Of a DNA stretch of 6,160 nucleotides, positions 1 through 5,334 are shown in pieces; position 1 is the stretch's first letter; every line of letters starts with the position of its first letter. The translations under genes and the position numbers were made by a program. Source of the DNA: Paenibacillaceae bacterium (GTDB taxonomy: Bacteria; Bacillota; Bacilli; Paenibacillales; NBRC-103111); NCBI GenBank assembly GCA_020697475.1, contig JAJFMO010000237.1, positions 1 to 6,160 on the forward strand. The letters are read 5' to 3'. The notes under the pieces were generated by a model, which ran no database searches, was not told the origin of the DNA, and saw only the letters and a list, made by a program, of their open reading frames with translations.

Positions 1-477
1 CTTTACGCCCAATGCTGCCACCGCGTCCGCGTAAAGCTGAGGATCCGGTTTCACCTTCGCCACATCGTCTGCGGTCTTCATACAATGGAAATACGAAGCG
101 ATTCCCAGCGGCTGAATATACTTCTCTATCCATGCCCTGTCGGAGCTGGAAGCAAGCCCGATCGCAAGCCCCAATTCCCGTGCCCGCTGCAAATACGACT
201 CGACCCCCGGACGGATCTGCTCCATAGCCATCAACTCAGCAAACTTGCGTCTGCGAATGTCACGGGCAAGCTCGCGATCGACCGGCCTTCCTTCAGCACA
301 TTGCTGCAAATGATCATACACATCAAACGGCGAAGCGTCCGTGCCGATCCACTCTTTCCATACATCGAACTTCAACTCCGCGCCGAAATGCGCAAACATA
401 TGCTTTGCGGCCAAAAATTCATTCGTCTCCGTATCGAGAATCAATCCGTCAAAATCAAACACGAGCGCCTTCACCAT
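1..477 (-). CDS. yhcW: HAD-superfamily phosphatase, YhcW-like (partial, C-terminus beyond left edge)
   Basis: Reading inward from the ATG at 477, the frame stays open to base 1, giving the first 159 residues; the family is usually about 220 long. HAD motif I is DFDGLILDTE, with nucleophile Asp8 and acid/base Asp10. Motif II is the serine run at about 110-112 (LASSSD). The motif III lysine region is KVKPDP at 141-146. Residues about 15-88 form a helical cap, as in beta-phosphoglucomutase-type (subfamily I) enzymes. The motif IV aspartates lie outside the window. Such enzymes are cytoplasmic Mg-dependent phosphatases or phosphomutases for small sugar phosphates. From memory the sequence is close to B. 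subtilis YhcW, whose substrate I cannot state. A Shine-Dalgarno AGAGGGG lies 9 nt before the ATG. The gene is downstream of the isomerase in the same direction, but a terminator intervenes, so it probably needs readthrough or its own weak promoter. Confidence 0.9.
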   Translation of the reverse strand, partial: MVKALVFDFDGLILDTETNEFLAAKHMFAHFGAELKFDVWKEWIGTDASPFDVYDHLQQCAEGRPVDRELARDIRRRKFAELMAMEQIRPGVESYLQRARELGLAIGLASSSDRAWIEKYIQPLGIASYFHCMKTADDVAKVKPDPQLYADAVAALGVK

Positions 478-518
478 CCAAGCAGTCCCCTCTCTTCTTT
501 ACGCCACTACTATAACAC

Positions 519-547
519 AAAACAGCGGGGAGCTTCCCCGCTGTTTT
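519..547 (-). terminator. Rho-independent terminator after the isomerase gene
   Basis: A perfect 13-bp inverted repeat (519-531 pairing with 535-547) has a GC-rich core (AGCGGGGA / TCCCCGCT), a 3-nt loop and A/T ends. Read on the minus strand, the stem ends in TTTT followed by the T-rich GTGTTATA. It begins 22 bp past the isomerase stop and 42 bp before the HAD start, so it should end the binding-protein/isomerase transcript. The A-run on the other side makes it potentially bidirectional, but no plus-strand gene ends here. Confidence 0.85.
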
Positions 548-568
548 ATATCGCAATCGCAACATTCG

Positions 569-1447
569 CTAAGCAATAGTGTTAACTAGATATGTCGCCA
601 ATTCGGCGGAAAATTTCAGCCCGGTATCTTTCAGCCCTTCGGGCAGCATGCGAATCGACCGGTGCGCCTCATAGGTGAAATCTCCCTCATAGCCGATCGC
701 CGCCAAAGAATCCATGACCGCCTTCCAATTGACCGTTCCCTGATACGGCAGCAGATGCTGATCCTGGAATCCGTTGTTGTCGTTAATATGCAGCGCCTTG
801 AGCCGCTTGCCCAATTGTTGAATCACATTCTGGTCGAGTCCCTGTCGGTTGGCGTGGCCGGTATCCCAGCACGCGCCGACGAGCGGATGGTTCAACGTAT
901 CGATCAACTCGATCAGTTCTTCCGGCTCGCTGCAATAATTTCGTCTCGGTACGCCGGCTGTCGTCTGTTCCTTGTCGACCAGGTTCTCCAAAGCGATGCC
1001 GACGCCGGTCTCTTCCATCACCGGGAACAGTTTGCGATAAAACTGCGTGTTGTGAGAGAGACGCACCTTGACTGATTCAAGATCGGGACTAACCTTCGTT
1101 GCGTGGAACACGATCCAAGGCAAGCCCAAGATCGCCGCCGTGCGCACCGAACGGATCGCCAAGTCGAGGAACGAATCCTCGTTCAAGCCGAACACCATAT
1201 TCGCATAGCTTTGTCCATGAACGGGACCGTGCATCTGAGTGAACTTAGCCCCTTCGCGGTCGGCCACTTCGCGGGCGTGTTGCGCCCAAGCTTCTTCTTC
1301 CTTCCAGCTTAAACCGAGTACATACTTTTGAAAGTCCCAGTAGTTGAAATCCAGCGCTTCAAATCCGGCTCTGCGGCAACGAATAATCGCATCGTCCACC
1401 GGTGTGTTCTCTTTGTACAACACGTTTAACGAAGTGGAAATGTTCAC
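569..1447 (-). CDS. Sugar phosphate isomerase/epimerase, xylose isomerase-like TIM barrel
   Basis: A 292-residue protein of the AP-endonuclease-2 / xylose-isomerase-like TIM-barrel family (Pfam AP_endonuc_2 type), close to full length for the family. Divalent-metal ligands expected at strand ends are visible: Glu154 in IALENL, Asp195 and His198 in CWDTGHAN, His220 in LHINDN and Glu260 in FTYEAH. The HGPVHG and VFHATK segments form earlier strand ends. Family members isomerise or epimerise sugars, inositols or related polyols in the cytoplasm; the substrate cannot be read from the sequence. Start choice: the frame can be opened at a TTG at 1471, but AAAGGAG (1460-1466) would then lie inside the coding region. 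The GTG at 1447 has that site 12 nt upstream, so GTG is preferred. The gene starts 38 bp after the solute-binding-protein stop with no terminator between, so the two are probably co-transcribed, suggesting it handles the imported sugar. The transcript ends at the hairpin 519-547. Confidence 0.88.
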   Translation of the reverse strand: MNISTSLNVLYKENTPVDDAIIRCRRAGFEALDFNYWDFQKYVLGLSWKEEEAWAQHAREVADREGAKFTQMHGPVHGQSYANMVFGLNEDSFLDLAIRSVRTAAILGLPWIVFHATKVSPDLESVKVRLSHNTQFYRKLFPVMEETGVGIALENLVDKEQTTAGVPRRNYCSEPEELIELIDTLNHPLVGACWDTGHANRQGLDQNVIQQLGKRLKALHINDNNGFQDQHLLPYQGTVNWKAVMDSLAAIGYEGDFTYEAHRSIRMLPEGLKDTGLKFSAELATYLVNTIA

Positions 1448-1459
1448 TGTTTCAATCTG

Positions 1460-1466
1460 CTCCTTT
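1460..1466 (-). promoter_or_regulatory. Ribosome binding site deciding the isomerase start
   Basis: AAAGGAG on the minus strand is a near-perfect Shine-Dalgarno site, 12 nt before the GTG at 1447. It falls inside the frame if the upstream TTG at 1471 is used, which argues for the GTG start. The spacing is on the long side. Confidence 0.65.
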
Positions 1467-1485
1467 ATCAATAAAGAATAATAGC

Positions 1486-2814
1486 TTATTGCATGGCTTC
1501 AGCGATTTTTTTGTTCGCTTCTTCCTCTGCTTGGGCCAACGCCGTTCTGGCATCTCCGATCTTACCGTCGGTAAACTGCTTGGAGAACTTATTGAACGCA
1601 TCTGCGGCGATCGGGTCATAACGGGATGGAATATGCGTCTCTTGAAATTGCCCCTTCAGCATGCCGGCCACATTCTTGCCCTTCAACACCGCAACATTGC
1701 TTCCGTAGATCTCACCCAGTTTGGGAACGTTCGCGACTGGAATATCGCCATTCTTCGCGGACTCGGTTTGCACCTCGAGGTTGCTGGACAAGTAAGCAAT
1801 CGCCTTGAACGCTTCGTCGGGCAGCTTGCTGACTTTGCTGACGACATACGTATCGATCGCCGGTTCAAGCGTCTTATTGCCGAATCCGTCAAAGTGCGGG
1901 TAAGTTACCATATCCCAGTTCAATTGCGCACCCTTCGATACGTTCTGACCGATCGCTGTGAAGGTGGCGTCCGCCCACCACGGAATCATCGCCGTGTCGC
2001 TGGAGAGGAATCGCTCCAACACTTTGCCTTGCGATTCGTTGCCGGGAATACCGTAAATCTCTTTCAGCGTATTCAACACTTTCAACCCGTTATCGTTATT
2101 GAAGGCTGCCTTGTTCGTCTGCGGATTCACCAGCTGAAGGGCGACTCCTCGCGCAAAGTTGGCGTTGTTGTTGCTATACTGCAATCCGGAGTAAGCATGC
2201 CCGCCTTCGTTGCGGGTCACTTTCTTGGTCAGCTCGATCGTCTCAGGCCAAGTCATCTCGTCTTTCGGATACGGAGCACCGAATTTGTCGAATATATCTT
2301 TGTTGTAAAACAGAGCGAACGTGTTCATCGAGAACGGCAATGCGTTCAATTGTCCGGGGTTGGAGTAGGCTTTGACCGCGCCCAGCGGAACGGGGTTATA
2401 CTGGCCCAAATCCAGTTTATTTTTTTTGTCTAATTCTGTCAAATCAAGCGGAATGTCCAACGCAAGCAAATCGGGAATTCTTGCGTAACCCGCGATGACG
2501 ACATCGGGAACTTCGCCGGTAACGATCAGTTTATCCACATTCCCGGATTCCTGCTTCACATACTCCACTGTCATATAAGGAAACTTCTTGGTCAGAAAAG
2601 GCCGGATGACGTTGTCAACCAGCGGCTGGCGGTTATCCGCCTGAAATCCGCCGAATTTCAACGTGATGGGGCTGTGTTGCTCCGTTTGAGCCTCGCCCGT
2701 TTTATCGGCTGTGTTCCCTTGATCCTGAGCTTCGCCGCCTTTGCCCCCACATCCGGCAACCGCCAGCAACAGTAAACAACTTGCCAGAATGACCCATGTT
2801 TTGTTCTTTTTCAT
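1486..2814 (-). CDS. Extracellular solute-binding lipoprotein of a sugar-type ABC importer
   Basis: A 442-residue lipoprotein. A lysine-rich n-region (MKKNKTW), a hydrophobic core and the lipobox VAGC place the lipidated cysteine at residue 22. It is followed by a Gly/Glu/Gln-rich low-complexity linker (about 23-48), so the mature protein should be anchored on the outer face of the membrane. The rest has the look of a family-1 (MalE/UgpB-like) binding protein: ITLKFGGFQ opens the first lobe, LPFSMNTFALFYNKDIFDKFG is the typical hinge-proximal segment, and MTWPETIELTKKV follows. Length is normal. The frame extends upstream to 2895, but the ATG at 2814 is chosen because the signal peptide starts there; AGGGGG lies 12 nt upstream. 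It is first in a unit with the isomerase and is divergent from the MarR gene. No permease or ATPase gene is adjacent, so the partner transporter is unknown. The ligand is probably a mono- or oligosaccharide, by family only. Confidence 0.92.
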   Translation of the reverse strand: MKKNKTWVILASCLLLLAVAGCGGKGGEAQDQGNTADKTGEAQTEQHSPITLKFGGFQADNRQPLVDNVIRPFLTKKFPYMTVEYVKQESGNVDKLIVTGEVPDVVIAGYARIPDLLALDIPLDLTELDKKNKLDLGQYNPVPLGAVKAYSNPGQLNALPFSMNTFALFYNKDIFDKFGAPYPKDEMTWPETIELTKKVTRNEGGHAYSGLQYSNNNANFARGVALQLVNPQTNKAAFNNDNGLKVLNTLKEIYGIPGNESQGKVLERFLSSDTAMIPWWADATFTAIGQNVSKGAQLNWDMVTYPHFDGFGNKTLEPAIDTYVVSKVSKLPDEAFKAIAYLSSNLEVQTESAKNGDIPVANVPKLGEIYGSNVAVLKGKNVAGMLKGQFQETHIPSRYDPIAADAFNKFSKQFTDGKIGDARTALAQAEEEANKKIAEAMQ

Positions 2815-2856
2815 TTCTACATTCTTCCCCCTAGTATTATTAAACGATATGAATAA

Positions 2857-2886
2857 ATTATAGGACCCTTTCCTACTGAAATTCAA
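2857..2886 (-). promoter_or_regulatory. Sigma-A-type promoter for the binding-protein/isomerase unit
   Basis: On the minus strand, TTGAAT (2886-2881) is followed after 18 nt by a consensus TATAAT (2862-2857). Transcription would begin near 2850, leaving about 36 nt of leader with the AGGGGG ribosome site before the ATG at 2814. A second TATAAT on the same strand at 2925-2920 has no good -35 partner. Confidence 0.6.
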
Positions 2887-2946
2887 TAAAAGCATTTTAA
2901 AATAATATAACTATATGAAATTATACATGAAAGTTTACGCGAGCCA

Positions 2947-2976
2947 TTGTCAGGATATGTAGTCTCACTATATAAT
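2947..2976 (+). promoter_or_regulatory. Sigma-A-type promoter for the MarR-family gene
   Basis: TTGTCA (2947-2952) is followed after 18 nt by a consensus TATAAT (2971-2976), predicting a start near 2983 and a leader of about 24 nt. The leader holds the ribosome site GGGGGA (2995-3000), 6 nt before the ATG at 3007. Confidence 0.65.
2956..2974. promoter_or_regulatory. Candidate operator: 19-bp dyad inside the MarR promoter
   Basis: An imperfect inverted repeat centred on 2965 reads TATGTAGT-CTC-ACTATATA, with 7 of 8 positions pairing; the exception is G2959/T2971. It fills the spacer between the -35 and -10 and runs into the -10. MarR dimers commonly bind 16-20-bp palindromes overlapping their own promoters, so autorepression is a reasonable inference. 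No second clear copy was seen at the divergent binding-protein promoter. Confidence 0.4.
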
Positions 2977-3006
2977 TAGGTAAAGAGGTTATTTGGGGGA
3001 TAAGAC

Positions 3007-3438
3007 ATGAATAATCAGGAAGTGCTGGAGCAGTTCGCCGCATCCCTGCAATCCGTCAGCCGACATATGCGGCATACGAGCAGCAATGCAAGTTCGCAAC
3101 AGGTGACGCGCGTGCAATGGCTGTTGTTACGCCACCTTAAGAAGTGGGGCGGGCGCACGATCGGCCAGTTGGCCGAGTATTTGAACGTGAGGTCAAGCAC
3201 GATGTCGCAGATGATCGACAGGCTGGAGAAGGCGAACCTGGTAGCCCGTGAACAGGATCGCACCGACGCCAGGGTGAAGTCCGTTCATTTGACCGATGCC
3301 GGGGAAGAGCTGATCCGCCTGTCGGAAGAACATTGGGTAAGCGAGCTGTCCGGCCCTTTCGAAGCGTTCTCCTCCGAGGAACGTACCCAACTCGTTGATT
3401 TGATGAAGAAACTGGTCGATCATTTGCCTACGCGCTGA
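3007..3438 (+). CDS. MarR-family winged-helix transcriptional regulator
   Basis: A 143-residue protein of normal MarR length. After N-terminal dimerisation helices, the winged helix-turn-helix spans about 51-100. TIGQLAEYLNV is followed by the recognition helix RSSTMSQMIDRLEKANLV, then the wing with REQDRTDARVKSVHLTDAGEEL, which carries the characteristic D-R-x-D-x-R pattern. A C-terminal helix (about 115-140) completes the dimer interface. There is no cysteine, so a thiol-redox (OhrR-type) sensor is unlikely; the ligand is unknown. The ATG at 3007 has GGGGGA 6 nt upstream. It is transcribed divergently from the binding-protein gene and convergently towards the sulfatases. A dyad in its promoter suggests autoregulation. 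By position it may also control the divergent sugar-uptake unit, but that is inference. Confidence 0.92.
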   Translation: MNNQEVLEQFAASLQSVSRHMRHTSSNASSQQVTRVQWLLLRHLKKWGGRTIGQLAEYLNVRSSTMSQMIDRLEKANLVAREQDRTDARVKSVHLTDAGEELIRLSEEHWVSELSGPFEAFSSEERTQLVDLMKKLVDHLPTR

Positions 3439-3453
3439 ACGACCTTCTGCGTC

Positions 3454-3514
3454 AAAAGTGCACCTTATTCCAGTCGGTTTAATAAACCGCTCGGAATAGG
3501 GTGCACTTTTTTTT
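3454..3514 (+). terminator. Two-part rho-independent terminator of the MarR gene
   Basis: A long stem pairs 3454-3471 (starts AAAAGTGCACC) with 3493-3510 (ends GGTGCACTTTT), 18 bp with one G-U pair. Above a 3-nt by 3-nt internal loop sits a second stem, CGGTTT (3475-3480) with AAACCG (3484-3489), around a 3-nt loop. Eight T residues (3507-3514) follow. It begins 16 bp after the MarR stop. The A-run on the 5' side could also give partial termination from the other direction. Confidence 0.88.
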
Positions 3515-3576
3515 CGCTTTATTTTGTCGTTCTTCTAAGGACTCCAATTCAATGGGAGTCAAGTTCCCGTAGATGT

Positions 3577-3620
3577 GCCCCATTTCTAGCGCTTGTGAGC
3601 GACGCTATTTGGGGCTTTTT
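3577..3620 (+). terminator. Terminator-like hairpin built on the first 26-bp element
   Basis: GCCCC (3577-3581) pairs with GGGGC (3611-3615) around the inner stem TAGCG (3587-3591) / CGCTA (3603-3607), with a T-rich internal loop. The outer stem is followed directly by TTTTT (3616-3620). Read on the plus strand, it would be a back-up terminator behind the MarR terminator. Confidence 0.45.
3585..3610 (+). repeat. 26-bp hairpin element, copy 1
   Basis: The element begins TCTAGCGCTTG and ends CGCTATTT. It matches copy 2 at 24 of 26 positions, and the two differences (element positions 5 and 19) both lie in stem arms. Stem pairs 3-23 to 7-19 (TAGCG/CGCTA) are all Watson-Crick. Confidence 0.8.
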
Positions 3621-3634
3621 GCCTGGTTCCAGAT

Positions 3635-3660
3635 TCTAACGCTTGTGAGCGATGCTATTT
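3635..3660 (+). repeat. 26-bp hairpin element, copy 2
   Basis: A direct repeat of copy 1 starting exactly 50 bp downstream, beginning TCTAACGCTTG and ending TGCTATTT. In the shared register, pair 5-21 is an A/C mismatch and pair 7-19 is G-T, so this copy folds least well. An alternative small hairpin CGCT-TGTG-AGCG (3640-3651) exists here and in copy 1. Confidence 0.8.
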
Positions 3661-3694
3661 CACTGTTTCAAGGCGAATCCGATCCAAAAAGCCA

Positions 3695-3720
3695 AAACAA
3701 CGCACATGGCAAGCGTTAGA
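3695..3720 (-). repeat. 26-bp hairpin element, copy 3 (inverted)
   Basis: Read on the minus strand it begins TCTAACGCTTG, identical to copy 2 over 11 bases, then diverges in the loop and ends GCGTTGTTT; 17 of 26 positions match copy 2. The stem AACGC/GCGTT uses pairs 4-22 to 8-18 in the same register, plus a T-G pair at 3-23. Confidence 0.7.
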
Positions 3721-3744
3721 ATGGAAAATGCCGCATTTTGTCGC

Positions 3745-3770
3745 AAATAACGACGTTGGTAATCGTTAAA
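3745..3770 (-). repeat. 26-bp hairpin element, copy 4 (inverted)
   Basis: It lies exactly 50 bp from copy 3 in the same inverted orientation. On the minus strand it begins TTTAACGATTA and ends TCGTTATTT; 17 of 26 positions match copy 2. It has the best stem of the four: TAACGA/TCGTTA, six Watson-Crick pairs (3-23 to 8-18). It lies 67 bp past the sulfatase stop, with its T-rich end pointing away from that gene. Confidence 0.65.
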
Positions 3771-3837
3771 CCAATCTATGTTCTTCGATACCTGCACCGC
3801 TCAAGTAATTTACCGGCTGCTGCTGCAATTCCGCGTC

Positions 3838-5334
3838 TCAACCGTCGATCTTCATCGCCTTCACATTCAGCCGCTGCTCGGCATCCGTGCCTTTCATCGC
3901 CAGCGTGTGGTCGAGGATGCGCGTGGCCACCGGCCCGCCGCCCCCATGCCTGGCCGACCCGGCCAACAGGCTGTGCAAGTCGGCGATATCCGAGCGCCAG
4001 CTGAGCAGCGACTCCACTAATTCACCGCGTACTGCGGCAAATTCCGGATGGCGGTACACATCCCGCTGCTCCTTGGGATCGTGCAGGCGATCGTACAACC
4101 GCCCTTCGCCTTGCTCGAAGTAATACTCGAGCTTCCACCTCCGGGTAGCCAACGCCGCCGACTTGTACAGCGTCCCGACCGCGCATCGTCGAGGGGAAGG
4201 CTCGCCCGCCGCCAGCGGAGTGAACAGATCAAAGCCTTGCATCGTATCGCACTTCGTTCCAGCCGCTCCAAGAATGGACACCGTAATGTCGTTCCAGATC
4301 GCGAACTCCCGCGTCTCCCCCTGCGGCAGCGTGCCGGGCAGGCTCATGATCAACGGGATTCGCCAAGAACTGTCGTAGTAATTGTGCTTGTTGTTCACCC
4401 CGTGATCGTACAATTCGTGCCCGTGATCGGAGCTGAAGATCACCAACGTATTGTCGCGCAGCCCCGATGCATCCAGGTAGTCAAGTATGCGTCCGACTTG
4501 CGCATCGCAATAAGCGGCGTACCCGTAGTACAATCGGCGCCTCTCGTCGGCATCGCGCCGCACCTCGGAGTCGGCTTCGTGAATGCCCCGCAGCGCCTCC
4601 GTCTCCGCCGCCTCGTCGCCAAGCACGCCGATCAGCCGGCGCAGATGCTCGGGGAGCCGCTCCACTTCGCCCTCCGTATAATTGATTTCGGGTAACGGCA
4701 CACCGTCGTAGATCGTTGCCCACTTGCCCGGAGGTACGTGCGGCCCGTGCGGCGCATACATCGACAAATATGCGAAGAACGGTGCCTCGCCATCTTGTTC
4801 CTTCGCCCGTTCAATCTCCTCGATCGTCAGGTCGACAAGGAACGATTCGAAGTACAGCTCCTCGGGAATCGGATTCGGATGGGCCTTCGGCTGCTTATAA
4901 CCATGCTGCTTCAAATGCCGTGTGTACAGATTGTCTTTCTCTTTGCCGCTCCCGCGCCTGTCCTCGCCCCCCTTGGGCGTCATCGAGTGCACGACGTCGA
5001 ACGAGTCCGGAATGTCGCCGAAATGGGTTTTGCCAACCATGATGTTCGTATACCCTTGCTCTTTCAACAAATCCGGGAATGTCGGAAAATATTCGTGTCG
5101 GTCCGTCCCGTTCTCGATGCACCCGTGAACAGGAGCGTGCAATCCGGTCAACAAACAACAGCGGGCCGGCGAACAAACCGGCGATGACGTGTGTCCTTGC
5201 TCGAACAAAATCCCTTCCCCGGCCAACCGATCGAGGTTCGGAGAAATCGCATGCGGATTGCCCATGCAACGAAGCGTATCGCACCTCTGGGTATCGGTCG
5301 TAATCAGCAAAATATTCGGTTTCTTGCGACTCAT
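3838..5334 (-). CDS. Sulfatase, cysteine-type formylglycine-dependent
   Basis: A 498-residue type I sulfatase (alkaline-phosphatase superfamily), full length for the family. The active-site signature is PVCSPARCCLLTG: Cys54 starts C-S-P-A-R and would be oxidised to formylglycine, with Arg58 supporting it. Metal and active-site residues are visible: Asp14 in ITTDTQR, Lys102 and His104 in GKTHFG, His196 in YAPHGPH, Asp303-His304 in SSDHGHE. The C-terminal subdomain has the usual RRWKLEYYF and LYDRLHDPKEQRDV segments. No signal peptide is seen, so the enzyme is probably cytoplasmic and would act on imported small sulfated substrates. It hydrolyses a sulfate ester; the substrate cannot be deduced. 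The ATG at 5334 is chosen over an upstream one at 5361 because it overlaps the preceding stop as ATGA and begins the conserved SRKKPNILLITTD. AAGGGA lies 10 nt upstream. A maturase (anSME or FGE) must be encoded elsewhere. G+C appears higher than in the sugar-uptake genes. Confidence 0.93.
   Translation of the reverse strand: MSRKKPNILLITTDTQRCDTLRCMGNPHAISPNLDRLAGEGILFEQGHTSSPVCSPARCCLLTGLHAPVHGCIENGTDRHEYFPTFPDLLKEQGYTNIMVGKTHFGDIPDSFDVVHSMTPKGGEDRRGSGKEKDNLYTRHLKQHGYKQPKAHPNPIPEELYFESFLVDLTIEEIERAKEQDGEAPFFAYLSMYAPHGPHVPPGKWATIYDGVPLPEINYTEGEVERLPEHLRRLIGVLGDEAAETEALRGIHEADSEVRRDADERRRLYYGYAAYCDAQVGRILDYLDASGLRDNTLVIFSSDHGHELYDHGVNNKHNYYDSSWRIPLIMSLPGTLPQGETREFAIWNDITVSILGAAGTKCDTMQGFDLFTPLAAGEPSPRRCAVGTLYKSAALATRRWKLEYYFEQGEGRLYDRLHDPKEQRDVYRHPEFAAVRGELVESLLSWRSDIADLHSLLAGSARHGGGGPVATRILDHTLAMKGTDAEQRLNVKAMKIDG

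Larger units (their letters stand above)
3439..3837. other. Gene-free convergent intergenic region with terminator and repeats
   Basis: This 399-bp stretch separates the 3' ends of the MarR gene and the sulfatase operon. It contains the MarR terminator (3454-3514), a small hairpin (GACTCC at 3540-3545 with GGAGTC at 3555-3560) and four 26-bp hairpin elements (3585-3770). A 15-bp palindrome AAAATGC-C-GCATTTT (3725-3739) lies between the third and fourth elements. The last 67 bp (3771-3837), next to the sulfatase stop, show nothing recognisable. No convincing gene was found; a 34-codon minus-strand frame at 3479-3583 is treated as a possible insertion-sequence remnant under findings. Confidence 0.8.

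Noticed and set aside
85..579. 164-codon plus-strand frame over the left end
   Set aside because: It is antisense to the HAD phosphatase, whose catalytic motifs are clear, and it runs through the hairpin terminator at 519-547.
1402..2433. 343-codon plus-strand open frame opposite the binding protein
   Set aside because: It is wholly antisense to a well-supported lipoprotein gene and the start of the isomerase, has no recognisable domain, and its composition reflects the complementary codons. It is a shadow frame.
2894..2903. ATTTTAAAAT palindrome upstream of the binding-protein promoter
   Set aside because: It is a 10-bp A/T-only palindrome in AT-rich promoter DNA, easily expected by chance. 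It may only serve as an UP-like element.
2815..3006. CcpA (cre) site in the divergent control region
   Set aside because: I looked for the TGNAANCGNTNNCA pattern on both strands and found no acceptable match, so I do not claim catabolite control.
3585..3770. CRISPR array
   Set aside because: The repeats change orientation, diverge strongly and have stems with compensatory changes. There are only four copies with unequal spacers (24, 34, 24 bp), and no cas gene is present.
4048..4695. 215-codon plus-strand frame inside the sulfatase gene
   Set aside because: It is antisense to conserved sulfatase sequence in a G+C-rich stretch where stop codons are rare on every frame. No motif or ribosome site supports it.
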